Numbered from the stretch's first letter, positions 17,690-27,776 are shown. The stretch: DNA of 64,000 nucleotides from an uncultured Pelagibacteraceae bacterium (GCA_902597335.1 CACJXK010000005.1:53776-117775), one strand, 5' to 3'. Translations and numbers: made by a program. The notes: generated from the sequence alone by a model not told the origin.

Positions 17690-19714
17690 ATGACAGATAT
17701 AATTCAAAAAGTTAAAAATCTATCTATTGGATTTAGAAGTAAAAAGGGCGAAGAAATCTTAATTTTGAAGAATATAACTACAAATATTAAAAAGGGCGAG
17801 ACAGTTGGAATAGTAGGGGAGTCTGGTTCTGGAAAAAGTACATTAGCATTAGCAATGATGGGATATGTTAAGCATGGTCTTTATACTATTGGAGGAGAAT
17901 GTCAGTTTAATTCCTCAAATTTGCTTAAAATGAAAAGTAAAGATTTAGAAAAAATCAGGGGTAGAAAGATAGCAATGATCCCACAAAACGCAGGTCAAGC
18001 TTTGACGCCAAACCTAAAGATAGGTTATCAAATTGATGAAGCTTTACAATTACACTCAGATTTAGATGAAAGAGAAAGAGAAAAAAAAATTTCTGAATTA
18101 TTAAATAAAGTTCGACTTCCTTCACCAGAGACGATTGCGTTAAGATATCCCCATGAACTCTCAGGAGGACAACAACAGAGAGTTGCTGTTGCTATGGCTT
18201 TAGCTGGTACACCAGATTTGCTTCTTTTAGACGAACCTACAACAGGATTGGATGTAACAACACAAGCTCATGTATTGGAGCTTCTAAATTTTATCGCAAA
18301 AGATACTGGAACTTCGATGGTTTATGTAAGTCATGATTTAGGAGCAATTGCTCAAGTGAGTGATAGAATTATTGTTATGTATTCAGGTGAAATCGTTTTA
18401 GAAGGTCCATCAAGAGATATCCTTAAAAAACCAATTCATCCTTATACTCATGGATTACTTAAATCTATACCAAAATTATCTCTAGCTGGTCTTCCAGAGT
18501 CAATGCCTGGCAGTCAACCACAACCAGGTACAATTCAAGGTGGCTGTAGTTTTTTTGATAGATGCAACTTTTCAGATGATAATTGTAAAAATAATTCTCC
18601 TAAATTAGAATTTTTAAAAGATTTAAATACTAGTGTTAGATGTTTTAATTATGAAAAACTTGTGAACGAAAATGAAGTTAGCCAAACTGTTAACAAAATA
18701 AAGAATAAATCATTAGACAAAGAAATATTAAATTTATCAGAAGTATCTATAAGTTATGCTAAACAAAAACTTTTAGATCAAATTTTCAATAGAATTTCTG
18801 ATGAAAACCCGACAGTTAAAGATATTAATATTGATATCAAAAAGGGAGAGACAATAGCTCTAGTGGGAGAGTCAGGAAGTGGAAAATCAACAATTCTTAA
18901 ATCTATTGCTGGACTACTTAGAACTAAAGATGGTCTAATAAGGTTTGATGAAAAGAGAAATTTATCATCTGATTTAAAAGGAAGAGATCCTAATGATTTA
19001 AGAATTATTCAATTAATATTTCAAAATCCAGATGAATCATTGAACCCTAACCACACAGTAGAAGAAATTATTGCACAACCATTAAAATTATATTTTGGAT
19101 TAAAAGGTGAAGAATTAAAAAAAAATATTATAGATCTTTTACAAAAAGTAAGACTTGGAGAATTTTATACATCTAGATATCCAAGACAACTATCTGGTGG
19201 TGAAAAGCAAAGAGTAGCAGTTGCAAGAGCTTTCGCCGCAAAACCAGATATAATTTTATGTGATGAAGTAACATCTGCTTTAGACGTTTCTGTTCAAGCG
19301 GCTGTATTAAATCTATTACAACAATTAAAAGAAGATTTTGGAACTACATATATTTTTGTATCACATGATTTAGCGGTTGTCAGAGCCATAAGTGATAGAG
19401 TAGCTGTATTATATCAAGGGAGACTTTGTGAAGTAGGACCTTCAAATGATGTATATAAATTTCCTTCTCACCCATATACTGAGGTTTTATTAGGCGCTGT
19501 ATTAGAACCAGATCCAGATATAAAACCTAAATTAGTTGCTGAGGATATTGTTGAAGAAAGACCCCCTGAAAAAGGATGTAGTTTTCAAGGCAGATGTTCA
19601 AGAATTGTTGGAGATATTTGTAAAAAAGAAATACCACCATGGCAATTAACTGACAGTGGCAATGCAATTAGATGCCATATACCTATTAAAGAATTACAAA
19701 AACAACAATTTTAA
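17690..19714 (+). CDS. dppDF: fused peptide-importer ATPases, DppD-DppF
   Basis: A 674-residue protein carrying two complete ABC ATPase domains. The first has Walker A GESGSGKS at 43-50, signature LSGGQQQR and Walker B LLLLDEP; the second has Walker A GESGSGKS near 393-400, signature LSGGEKQR and Walker B IILCDE. Each is followed by an oligopeptide-transporter C-terminal segment with cysteines (GCSFFDRCNF after the first, GCSFQGRCSR after the second), a possible Fe-S or zinc motif seen in DppD/DppF. Fusion guarantees equal stoichiometry and saves DNA. It completes the importer begun at 14266. Confidence 0.88.
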   Translation: MTDIIQKVKNLSIGFRSKKGEEILILKNITTNIKKGETVGIVGESGSGKSTLALAMMGYVKHGLYTIGGECQFNSSNLLKMKSKDLEKIRGRKIAMIPQNAGQALTPNLKIGYQIDEALQLHSDLDEREREKKISELLNKVRLPSPETIALRYPHELSGGQQQRVAVAMALAGTPDLLLLDEPTTGLDVTTQAHVLELLNFIAKDTGTSMVYVSHDLGAIAQVSDRIIVMYSGEIVLEGPSRDILKKPIHPYTHGLLKSIPKLSLAGLPESMPGSQPQPGTIQGGCSFFDRCNFSDDNCKNNSPKLEFLKDLNTSVRCFNYEKLVNENEVSQTVNKIKNKSLDKEILNLSEVSISYAKQKLLDQIFNRISDENPTVKDINIDIKKGETIALVGESGSGKSTILKSIAGLLRTKDGLIRFDEKRNLSSDLKGRDPNDLRIIQLIFQNPDESLNPNHTVEEIIAQPLKLYFGLKGEELKKNIIDLLQKVRLGEFYTSRYPRQLSGGEKQRVAVARAFAAKPDIILCDEVTSALDVSVQAAVLNLLQQLKEDFGTTYIFVSHDLAVVRAISDRVAVLYQGRLCEVGPSNDVYKFPSHPYTEVLLGAVLEPDPDIKPKLVAEDIVEERPPEKGCSFQGRCSRIVGDICKKEIPPWQLTDSGNAIRCHIPIKELQKQQF

Positions 19715-19769
19715 TCAATTTAAATTAATTATTTTAAAATTTATTTAATTTTGTGTTAAAACTTTACTT

Positions 19770-20333
19770 ATGAAAAACAACTCAACATTAATTAAAAACT
19801 TACTTTCAGATTTTAGAATAAATTCATATTACCAGAACATATCTTTAATGTTAATTGGTTCATTAATTTTAGCCATCTCATCAAAAGCACAGGTTCCATT
19901 TTGGCCAGTGCCGATGACTATGCAAACATTTGTTGTTTTTCTTATTGGAATGACTTTTGGTTCTAAATTGGCTTTTTTCACACTATTACTTTATTTAACA
20001 GAGGGAGCTGTAGGATTACCAGTCTTTGCTAAAGGTGGTGGATTACTTTATTTAACAGGACCTACAGCAGGTTATCTTTACGGGATGACGATTGCAGCAT
20101 GGTTTATCGGTTATTTAGCTGAAAGAAATTTTAATGAATCATATTTAAAAAGTTTAATTTCACTTCTTATTGCAACTTCAATTATTTTTATGGTTGGGGT
20201 GGGTTATTTAGGCTCAGTTATTGGATATGATAAAGCATTAGCAGGTGGCTTGTATCCTTTTTTACCTAGCGAATTGTTTAAAATAGCTCTTGCGGTTGCA
20301 ATAATTCCATCAATTACAAAATTAATTAGATAA
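19770..20333 (+). CDS. bioY: biotin transporter S-component BioY
   Basis: A 187-residue integral membrane protein with six helices. QVPFWPVPMTMQTFVV and LTGPTAGYLYGM are BioY signatures. BioY binds and imports biotin, either with an ECF ATPase module or alone. No bioM/bioN or ECF genes are in the window. It is separated from the peptide importer by 55 AT-rich nt. Confidence 0.9.
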   Translation: MKNNSTLIKNLLSDFRINSYYQNISLMLIGSLILAISSKAQVPFWPVPMTMQTFVVFLIGMTFGSKLAFFTLLLYLTEGAVGLPVFAKGGGLLYLTGPTAGYLYGMTIAAWFIGYLAERNFNESYLKSLISLLIATSIIFMVGVGYLGSVIGYDKALAGGLYPFLPSELFKIALAVAIIPSITKLIR

Positions 20334-20402
20334 TTTTTAATAATTATTTAACGGCTTTAAGTTGCTCTTAAAGAAGATTTTTACTATAAGTTTTTTCTCA
20401 AT

Positions 20403-22625
20403 ATGAAAATTAATAAAGTTGTAGTTATAGGTTCAGGCACGATGGGAAGTGGAATAGCTGCACAATTGTGTAATGCTAATGTCCCTGTAACATTATTGGA
20501 TTTAACAACAGAAATATCTGAGAAAGCTAGAGATAGAATTTTAAAATCAAGACCTCCTTTATTAATAGATAAGTCAAAAATAAATAATATTAATGTTGGG
20601 AATATTAATGATAATTTTAATGAGGTTGGAGAGGCAGATTGGATAGTTGAAGCCGTTGTAGAGAGAATTGATATTAAACATAATATTTATGAAAAAATTT
20701 TTAAAGAAAGAAAAAAAGGTTCTATTGTATCTTCAAATACCTCGTCAATTCCAATAAAAGCTCTGTCAGAAAAACTTTCAGAGGATGAAAAAAAAGATTT
20801 TTGTATAACTCACTTTTTCAATCCAGTTAGGTATATGGATTTATTAGAAATTGTAAAAAATGAAAATAATGATTTAGAACAGATCAATTCTCTCAAAAAT
20901 TTTTGTGAAAAAGATTTAGGAAAAGGAACTTTGATCTGTAACGATACTCCAGGGTTTCTAGGAAATAGAATAGGTGTTTATGCAATGCAAGTAGCAATGA
21001 CGGAAGCTTTTAAAATGAAACTAACAATTGAAGAAGCTGATGCAGTTTTTGGCCGACCTATGGGGATACCAAAAACTGGTGTTTTCGGTCTTTATGATTT
21101 AATTGGTATTGATTTGATGGCCGATGTTTTGAAAAGCTTTATAAAAGAGCTTCCAGAAACAGATAATTTTCAAGTTGTTGCAAAAGAAATTCCCCTTGTA
21201 AAAAAACTAATTGAAACTGGTTACACAGGAAGAAAAGGTAAAGGTGGATTTTATAGAATGAATAAAACCGATGGGAAAAAAGTTCTCGAGGGTATCAATT
21301 TAGAAACTGGTGAATATTCAGTGTCACAAAAGTTTAATCTAGGATCAGAAAAGATGGATATAGTTAATTTAATAAATAGAAAAGATAAGTATGGGGAATA
21401 TGCATGGTCTGTAATTTCAAAAATAATAAAATATGCGTCATCATTAGTTCCAGGAATTACTGACAAATTTAATGATATCGATGAAGCAATGAGACTAGGT
21501 TTTAACTGGTCTAAAGGACCTTTTGAAATGTTGAAAGAAATTGGAGTAAAGAATTTCTTTGAAAGAATAGATGCTTTTGAAAATAATAAGTTTCTTGAGG
21601 ATTTATCCAAAAGCAAGGATGAAAACTTTTATGGAGAAAGACAACAATATACTGAACTTGAGACACTTGGAAAAATAAAACCTAGAGCTGTAAAGTTAGA
21701 TAAAAATAATTCAGCAGAGATATATAGATTTAATGACTTTAACATAGTTGAATTTACCACAAAAGCTAACGCATTAGATTATGACTCAATGGACAGTTTA
21801 AAAAATGCAACAGACAAACCACTAATAATTATAAATGAATCAATGCAGTTTTCTGCTGGAGTTAACTTGTCTTATACAATGAACTTTGCAGATAATGGGG
21901 ATTTTAAATCTATTGAAAAGTTTGTTAAATATTTTCAAGAAACCTGTAAGCATTTAAAGTACTCAAAATTTCCAGTTGTTTCAGCCCCATCAGGATTGGC
22001 ATTAGGTGGAGGTTTTGAAGTTTTATGTCAAAGTAATTTTGTAGCTTCTCATACAAATATTGTTGTTGGTCTTGTCGAAACAATGGTTGGATTAATTCCG
22101 GCAGGTGGGGGATGTAAGGAAATGTTGTGGCGATGGTCCCAAACAAATGAAGCTAAAAATGATCCAGATTATGCACCATTAAAAGTATTTGATATTATTG
22201 GTTACGCAAAAACTGCGACTTCTCCAATTGAAGCTGAGCCATTAAAATACTTAAGACCAGAGGATAAAAAAATAATGAGTAGAAATAGTTTATTATCAGT
22301 TTCTAAAGATATTATTCAAAACAATAAAGATTTTACTCCACCAGATGAGGTTTCTTTTAATCTATCAGGAAAAAAGGTTTACGAAAAAATGGAGCAAATG
22401 TTAGAGAAATTATATAATGATAAAATTATACTTGATCATGGTATGGAAGTTGGAAAAGAATTAGCAAAAGTTTTGAGTGGTGGAGATACTACTTTGGAAC
22501 ATACTTTATCGGAAGATGACTTGTATAAGCTTGAGTTAGATGCGTTTATGAAATTAATTGAAACAGAAAAAACTCAAGATAGAATAAAACACACATTAGC
22601 TACTGGAAAACCACTAGTTAATTAA
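20403..22625 (+). CDS. 3-hydroxyacyl-CoA dehydrogenase / enoyl-CoA hydratase fusion
   Basis: A 740-residue bifunctional beta-oxidation enzyme. Residues 1-300 are a 3-hydroxyacyl-CoA dehydrogenase with the NAD fingerprint GSGTMGSGIAAQ (10-21) and THFFNPVRYM; a second dehydrogenase C-terminal domain follows to about 420. Residues about 440-650 are a crotonase domain with GLALGGGFEVLC and VETMVGLIPAGGG, retaining both expected glutamates. The order is reversed relative to E. coli FadB (hydratase first) and matches the alphaproteobacterial FadJ-like type. It would act with the thiolase at 6670-7794. Confidence 0.85.
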   Translation: MKINKVVVIGSGTMGSGIAAQLCNANVPVTLLDLTTEISEKARDRILKSRPPLLIDKSKINNINVGNINDNFNEVGEADWIVEAVVERIDIKHNIYEKIFKERKKGSIVSSNTSSIPIKALSEKLSEDEKKDFCITHFFNPVRYMDLLEIVKNENNDLEQINSLKNFCEKDLGKGTLICNDTPGFLGNRIGVYAMQVAMTEAFKMKLTIEEADAVFGRPMGIPKTGVFGLYDLIGIDLMADVLKSFIKELPETDNFQVVAKEIPLVKKLIETGYTGRKGKGGFYRMNKTDGKKVLEGINLETGEYSVSQKFNLGSEKMDIVNLINRKDKYGEYAWSVISKIIKYASSLVPGITDKFNDIDEAMRLGFNWSKGPFEMLKEIGVKNFFERIDAFENNKFLEDLSKSKDENFYGERQQYTELETLGKIKPRAVKLDKNNSAEIYRFNDFNIVEFTTKANALDYDSMDSLKNATDKPLIIINESMQFSAGVNLSYTMNFADNGDFKSIEKFVKYFQETCKHLKYSKFPVVSAPSGLALGGGFEVLCQSNFVASHTNIVVGLVETMVGLIPAGGGCKEMLWRWSQTNEAKNDPDYAPLKVFDIIGYAKTATSPIEAEPLKYLRPEDKKIMSRNSLLSVSKDIIQNNKDFTPPDEVSFNLSGKKVYEKMEQMLEKLYNDKIILDHGMEVGKELAKVLSGGDTTLEHTLSEDDLYKLELDAFMKLIETEKTQDRIKHTLATGKPLVN

Positions 22626-22635
22626 ATTTATTATT

Positions 22636-22764
22636 ATGGCTAAAAAACCAACAAAAAAACAAGTAGATACGGCTACAAAAATTCTAATTTCTTGGAAAAA
22701 GAAAATGCCATATTATTATGCAACAGCAATTATAATTGTTTTTTTAATTGTATTGTTCCAATAA
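22636..22764 (+). CDS. 42-residue single-pass membrane protein
   Basis: A short gene starting 10 nt after the beta-oxidation fusion: a Lys-rich N-terminus (MAKKPTKKQVDTATKILIS), then WKKKMPYYYATAIIIVFLIV, a probable single membrane helix with the positive end inside. It overlaps the 3' end of the convergent cyclophilin gene by 21 bp. I do not recognise the family. Tiny single-helix proteins of this kind recur in the window (59971-60126, 60175-60402). Confidence 0.6.
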   Translation: MAKKPTKKQVDTATKILISWKKKMPYYYATAIIIVFLIVLFQ

Positions 22765-23397
22765 TTTTAAATCACTTAAGAAATCTGGTCTTAAAACATA
22801 TTCTGTCTTATCTGAGGATTTAATTTTAGTTAACGCATCTAATCCATAAATAACTTTACCAATTGGAGTATATTCTCCTTTAAACAATGGTACATTTTTT
22901 AATAAAATGAAAAATTCACTATCCTCAGTATTGAATTCATCACCTCGAACTAAACCTACACTACCAGCATTAAATTCAAATTGACTATCTATTTCTGAGT
23001 TAATTGGACCAAGTTTAGATTTGCCACTACCCACTTTGAAATAATCTATATTTTCTATGTTACCAAATTCTAAATCTCCTGCTTGCAACAATGTATTTTT
23101 TATAACTCTATAAAAAGATGATCCATCATAATCTCCATTTGATACAAAAAATTTAAACCTTTCTACAGAATTTGGAGATAAATTTGGCAAAAGTTCAATA
23201 ATAACCATACCACATTCTACATTCATAATTACAATATTACTTTTATTTGGGAAATTAATTTTTTTTAAATCTATTTTATCGACAAAAAGACACTTATTTT
23301 TAATTGTATAGAAAAATACAAATGAGGTAATTGCTAGCAAAATTAAAAAAATAAATAATATTTTCTCTCCCATTGATGCTTTTATTTTTTTGATCAT
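22744..23397 (-). CDS. membrane-anchored cyclophilin-type peptidyl-prolyl isomerase
   Basis: A 217-residue protein with a signal anchor at about 12-32 (EKILFIFLILLAITSFVFF) and a periplasmic cyclophilin domain from about 55. SSFYRVIKNTLLQAGD corresponds to the cyclophilin F-H-R-V-I-P segment, with Tyr in place of the usual His; GSVGLVRG and SEFFILL follow. It would catalyse prolyl isomerisation in folding of exported proteins. The next gene in the same direction (23404) is also for an exported protein, separated by 6 nt. The catalytic Arg (YRVI) is present. Confidence 0.78.
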   Translation of the reverse strand: MIKKIKASMGEKILFIFLILLAITSFVFFYTIKNKCLFVDKIDLKKINFPNKSNIVIMNVECGMVIIELLPNLSPNSVERFKFFVSNGDYDGSSFYRVIKNTLLQAGDLEFGNIENIDYFKVGSGKSKLGPINSEIDSQFEFNAGSVGLVRGDEFNTEDSEFFILLKNVPLFKGEYTPIGKVIYGLDALTKIKSSDKTEYVLRPDFLSDLKLLEQYN

Positions 23398-23403
23398 AAA
23401 TGA

Positions 23404-24126
23404 TTATAAATTATTTATTTTTTTTATTTTGGTCTCTATATATTCAGCTTTTTTAAATATTATTGGATCAATTTTTTTAATTTTTTCTAAATTTTCTTTA
23501 TCAGTAACAAAAAAAGAATAAACTTCAGCCATATCTTCTGATGGTATTGTTTTAGAATATTCAGTCAAAAAACCATCTGTATTTTTATAAATATCTAAAC
23601 CTAATTTATCAGTACAGGTTGAACAATCTGCATATTTAAAACCTTTTTTATTTAAATTCGACCAAGCTTCTTCATTAAATATTTCTGGAAAACTACCCTG
23701 TATTAGATGAAACACTTCGTGATGTATAACTCTTTCAAAATATTTCTCATTAAATTCAAGATCTAGTATTAATGTTCTTTTTTTTAAATCAGGTATTCCA
23801 GCTGTATTTATTTTTGATATATATAGATTTTGACAAAGAACTATAAACCTTAAATTTATTTTTTTCAAAAATATATTATCATACAAGTCTAAATTTCTTT
23901 TTATTAACGAAAATTTATTATCTAGGTTCTTTTTTTCTAGTTTGTCACAACTAATATTATTTTGAACACCAATTTTAAAATTTTTTTTAGCTATTAAGTA
24001 TTTGATGCCATTCTCATTATTTAAACTAAAAGTTTTTAGATTAGGTATTTTTAATAGATAATTAATTTCATCAGCTTTGAGTGAATTGGATTGAAATACT
24101 ATTAATAAAATAAATAAAATTCTCAT
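23404..24126 (-). CDS. secreted HExxH protein, putative zinc metallopeptidase
   Basis: A 240-residue protein with a signal peptide (about 1-18, MRILFILLIVFQSNSLKA) and no other membrane segment. The motif HHEVFH (135-140) gives a zinc-binding H136-E137-x-x-H140, and NEEAW (151-155) may supply the third ligand Glu in gluzincin style. Two cysteines (ADCSTC) lie further on. I do not recognise a named family. It is probably periplasmic and co-transcribed with the cyclophilin gene. Peptidase activity is an inference from the motif. Confidence 0.55.
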   Translation of the reverse strand: MRILFILLIVFQSNSLKADEINYLLKIPNLKTFSLNNENGIKYLIAKKNFKIGVQNNISCDKLEKKNLDNKFSLIKRNLDLYDNIFLKKINLRFIVLCQNLYISKINTAGIPDLKKRTLILDLEFNEKYFERVIHHEVFHLIQGSFPEIFNEEAWSNLNKKGFKYADCSTCTDKLGLDIYKNTDGFLTEYSKTIPSEDMAEVYSFFVTDKENLEKIKKIDPIIFKKAEYIETKIKKINNL

Positions 24127-24178
24127 TAAATAATTATAGAACTATATGCTAAAATAATATTACTTTAGAGAATTAAAA

Positions 24179-25138
24179 ATGAAAAAAGAAAAAAATAAAA
24201 ACCCAAAACAGCCAGTAAGTGGGACTAAGGTTCCAAGATATGCTGGTCCCTCAACGTTTGCTAGACTGCCTGAACTAAGGGATGTAGAAAGTTGTGATGT
24301 TGCAATAGTGGGAGTACCATTTGACTCAGGCACAAGTTATAGACCTGGTGCAAGGTTTGGGCCGCAAAGTATTCGATAGGCCTCAAGACATTTAAGAACA
24401 AATTATCACCCAAGCTATGATGTAGAGCCCTTTAAAGTGCAGCAAGTAGCAGATGCAGGAGATATTGCTTGCAATCCATTTAATATTGACGAAGCTATTA
24501 AACAAATAGAGGTGGGTGCAACGGATTTATTAAATAAAGTGGGAGGAATAATAAGTCTTGGTGGAGATCACACAATTGCGGTTCCATTGTTAAGAGCAGC
24601 TAACAAAAAAAATAATGGACCAGTATCATTAGTTCATTTTGATGCACATTTAGATACTTGGGATACTTATTTTGGAGCTCCATATACTCATGGAACTCCT
24701 TTTAGAAGAGCACGTGAGGAAAATTTATTTTTAGATGATGCTTCCATGCATGTTGGGATACGTGGTCCACTTTACAGCAGAGATGATATAAAGAATGATG
24801 AGAGTTTTGGTTTTAAAATAATTCATTGTGATGAATTTCAAACAGAAGGAACTGATAAAATTGCAGAAAGAATAAAAAAAAGAGTAGGAGATAATGCTTT
24901 GTATTTATCTATTGATATAGATGTATTGGATCCTGCATTTGCTCCAGGGACAGGAACACCTGAAATTGCAGGTATGACAACAAGAGAAATGGTAAATGTT
25001 TTAAGAGGATTGTCAGGTCTAAATCTAATTTCTGCAGATGTTGTAGAAGTTGCTCCCGCATATGATCATGCTGAAGTTACTTCTCTTGCAGCTGCTACGA
25101 TTGTTTACGAATTGATAAATTTATTTGCAAAATCATAA
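24179..25138 (+). pseudogene. agmatinase/arginase-family ureohydrolase interrupted by an in-frame amber codon
   Basis: Read through, this is a 319-residue ureohydrolase. Codon 67 is TAG (24377-24379), in the position of the conserved IR(Q/E)AS motif: [11 protein letters not shown], stop, ASRHL. One C-to-T change from CAG would explain it, and the frame is otherwise fully open. All metal-site motifs remain: GGDHT, HFDAHLDTWD and SIDIDVLDPAFAPGTGTPE. Restart at the GTG at 24437 would drop the first 86 residues. Agmatinase-type enzymes release urea from agmatine or guanidinobutyrate; the following aldehyde dehydrogenase fits that route. It may be a recent pseudogene, a sequencing or assembly error, or amber read-through. 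Confidence 0.85.
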
Positions 25139-25158
25139 ATAAAGGATAGTTTGCGCGC

Positions 25159-26592
25159 ATGATTGAAAAGAAAAATTTTTATATTAATGGTTCATGGGTT
25201 GCTCCAAAAAATCAAAAAGATATCCAAGTTATTAATCCTGCAACTGAAAAAAGTTGTGCAGTAATTTCATTAGGAGGCAAAGAGGATATTAATGATGCAG
25301 TATTAGCAGCTAAAGAGGCTTTTAAAACTTGGGGATTTTCCTCAAAACAAGAGAGAGTCGAATTATTGGAAGACTTTTATGTACTTTATAAAAAAAGATG
25401 GAGCGATATTACAGATGCAATTATTCAAGAAATGGGCGCACCAAAAGATTTTGCTTCAAAACTTCAAACAGGAACTGGTGCTAGTCATACAAAATCTTTC
25501 ATTCGTTATTTAAAAGAGTTTGAGTTTGAAAAACCACTTGGAGAACATGCTAAAAATCAAAGATTAATTTATGAACCAAAAGGTGTTTGTGCATTAATTA
25601 CTCCTTGGAACTGGCCTATAAATCAAGTTACTTTAAAAGTTATTCCTGCTTTAGCATCTGGGTGTACTATGATTTTAAAACCTTCAGAGTTAGCACCATT
25701 ATCTGCAATGATAATTGCGGAATTAATAGATGAAGCAAAGTTTCCAAAAGGTGTATTTAATTTAGTAAATGGAGATGGTGCAACTACTGGGGATGCATTA
25801 ACAAGTCATCCTGATGTAAATATGATTTCATTTACTGGCTCTACAAGAGCGGGAGCATTAATTTCACAAAATGCTGCTAAAGATTTTAAAAGGGTGAGTT
25901 TAGAGTTGGGAGGAAAAGGAGCAAATATCGTATTTAAAGACGCTGATGCAGAAGCTATTGAGAGGGGTGCTTTAAGATGTTTTAGAAATTCTGGGCAATC
26001 TTGTAATGCACCTACAAGAATGTTAGTTGAAAAACCAATTTATGATGATGCTGTTGAAAGACTTAAAAAGTATGCAAGTGAATTTAAAGTAGATGATCCA
26101 AATAAAGAGGGTGAGCATATAGGCCCGGTGATTTCAGATGTACAATTTAATAAAATTCAAGGATTAATTCAAAAAGGAATAGATGAAGGTGCAAAATTAG
26201 TTGCTGGCGGCCCAGGAAAACCTGAGGGATTAAAAGATGGTTATTACGTAAAACCCACAGTATTTGCAGATGTTAATAATGACATGGAAATTGCAAGAAC
26301 AGAAATTTTTGGTCCAGTTTTATCTGTAATTCCATTTGAAACTGAGGAGGAAGCTATTCAGATTGCAAATGATACTGATTATGGATTAACAAATTATATT
26401 CAAACGCAAGATAACGATAAGGTACAAAGAGTTGCAAGAAAACTTAGATCTGGAATGGTAGATGTTAATGGGGCAGGTATTGCAGTTGATGCTCCCTTTG
26501 GAGGATTTAAACACTCAGGAATTGGTAGAGAAGCTGGAAGAGAAGGTTTGCTTGAATTTTTAGAAGTTAAATCTGTTGGTGGTTGGAATTAA
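25159..26592 (+). CDS. NAD(P)-dependent aldehyde dehydrogenase
   Basis: A 477-residue aldehyde dehydrogenase. The catalytic Cys282 lies in SGQSCNAPTR, the general-base Glu in LELGGKG, and the cofactor site includes TPWNWPINQ and FTGSTRAG. It follows the interrupted agmatinase gene by 20 nt, so it could oxidise an aminoaldehyde from polyamine or guanidino-compound breakdown. Its 3' end overlaps the convergent ArgE-like gene by 4 nt. The substrate cannot be fixed from sequence. Confidence 0.82.
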   Translation: MIEKKNFYINGSWVAPKNQKDIQVINPATEKSCAVISLGGKEDINDAVLAAKEAFKTWGFSSKQERVELLEDFYVLYKKRWSDITDAIIQEMGAPKDFASKLQTGTGASHTKSFIRYLKEFEFEKPLGEHAKNQRLIYEPKGVCALITPWNWPINQVTLKVIPALASGCTMILKPSELAPLSAMIIAELIDEAKFPKGVFNLVNGDGATTGDALTSHPDVNMISFTGSTRAGALISQNAAKDFKRVSLELGGKGANIVFKDADAEAIERGALRCFRNSGQSCNAPTRMLVEKPIYDDAVERLKKYASEFKVDDPNKEGEHIGPVISDVQFNKIQGLIQKGIDEGAKLVAGGPGKPEGLKDGYYVKPTVFADVNNDMEIARTEIFGPVLSVIPFETEEEAIQIANDTDYGLTNYIQTQDNDKVQRVARKLRSGMVDVNGAGIAVDAPFGGFKHSGIGREAGREGLLEFLEVKSVGGWN

Positions 26593-27776
26593 TTCAAAGA
26601 CTTATTTTTTACACCATCTAAAAAACTAATACATTTCTTTATTTCAGAAAGTTTTATAAATTCATCAATTTTGTGAGCTTGCTGAATTGATCCTGGACCA
26701 CATACAACTGTACTTATTCCTATTTCTTGAAATAATCCTGCTTCGGTTCCAAATGAAACTACTTCTCTCGAATTATCTCCAGTTATGCTAGATACAAATT
26801 CACATGCCTCAGAATTTGAAATTCTATCAAAACCAGTTATTTCACCAATAATATGTTTTTTAATACTAGATTTTGGATATATTTTTTTCATTTCAGGCAA
26901 CAGAGTCTCATTGGTAAATTTATCTATTTCATGATTTAAAAAAATTCCATCTTCTTTAACTACTGGTCTTGTTTCCCAATTTACATGACACTTATCAGCA
27001 ATCACATTATGAGCAATTCCACCAAATATTCCACCAACTTGCAAAGTTGAATATGGAGGATTAAAGATAGAGTCTTTTAGTTCTCTTTCTTTCAATTTTT
27101 CTTTTAATTCTAGAAGTTTATTTACATATCTTGCAGCAAATTCAACTGCGCTTACGCCCTTGTCTGGTTCTGAACTATGCCCAGCAAGGCCTTCAAAATA
27201 GGTTGTATATTCATAGCATCCTTTATGTGCATCAATAATTTTCATATTTGTCGGCTCGCCAACAATACAAATACAATCTTTAATGCCTCTTTTTTTCAGT
27301 TCTGTAATCAAAATTGGTGCACCTTTGCATGCTGTTTCTTCATCAAAAGTGAATGAAAAATGAATATCTCTATCCAAATTTGATGAGGAGAAAATTGGCG
27401 CGTAAGCTAATGCACATGCAATAAAACCTTTCATATCACACGATCCTCTGCCAAATAATTTATCCTCCTTTATTGTTGCATCAAAAGGGTCTGTTGCCCA
27501 GCCTTTTGAAACTGGAACAACATCTGTGTGTCCAGATAAAATAATAGGTTTCTTATTGCTATTTTTTTTCGCTTTTAAAGTTGAGAAAAGATTTACTCTT
27601 TTTTTTTCTTCATCATAAGTTTTAAAAGAAGAAGCCCCTAAAGAACTTAATATATCGTCACAATAATCTATAAGTTGGTTATTATCTTCACCAGATACTG
27701 TTTTAAATGCAATTAAATCTTTGAGAATTTTTATCGAATTATTATATATATCTTCTAAATTATTTCCTGTACTCAT
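26589..27776 (-). CDS. argE: M20-family acetylornithine deacetylase-like (ArgE)
   Basis: A 395-residue metallohydrolase of the M20/ArgE group. LSGHTDVVPV contains the first metal His, GRGSCDMKG the bridging Asp, and TFDEETACKGA the catalytic and metal Glu pair. A dimerisation domain sits in the middle (about 185-290). ArgE releases ornithine from N-acetylornithine. The gene is monocistronic on the minus strand between an aldehyde dehydrogenase and csaA. Related N-acyl amino-acid deacylases are possible. Confidence 0.78.
   Translation of the reverse strand: MSTGNNLEDIYNNSIKILKDLIAFKTVSGEDNNQLIDYCDDILSSLGASSFKTYDEEKKRVNLFSTLKAKKNSNKKPIILSGHTDVVPVSKGWATDPFDATIKEDKLFGRGSCDMKGFIACALAYAPIFSSSNLDRDIHFSFTFDEETACKGAPILITELKKRGIKDCICIVGEPTNMKIIDAHKGCYEYTTYFEGLAGHSSEPDKGVSAVEFAARYVNKLLELKEKLKERELKDSIFNPPYSTLQVGGIFGGIAHNVIADKCHVNWETRPVVKEDGIFLNHEIDKFTNETLLPEMKKIYPKSSIKKHIIGEITGFDRISNSEACEFVSSITGDNSREVVSFGTEAGLFQEIGISTVVCGPGSIQQAHKIDEFIKLSEIKKCISFLDGVKNKSLN

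Noticed and set aside
24179..25138. Frameshift in the agmatinase gene
   Set aside because: Both parts are in the same frame with 258 nt between the two apparent starts; the lesion is a single stop codon.
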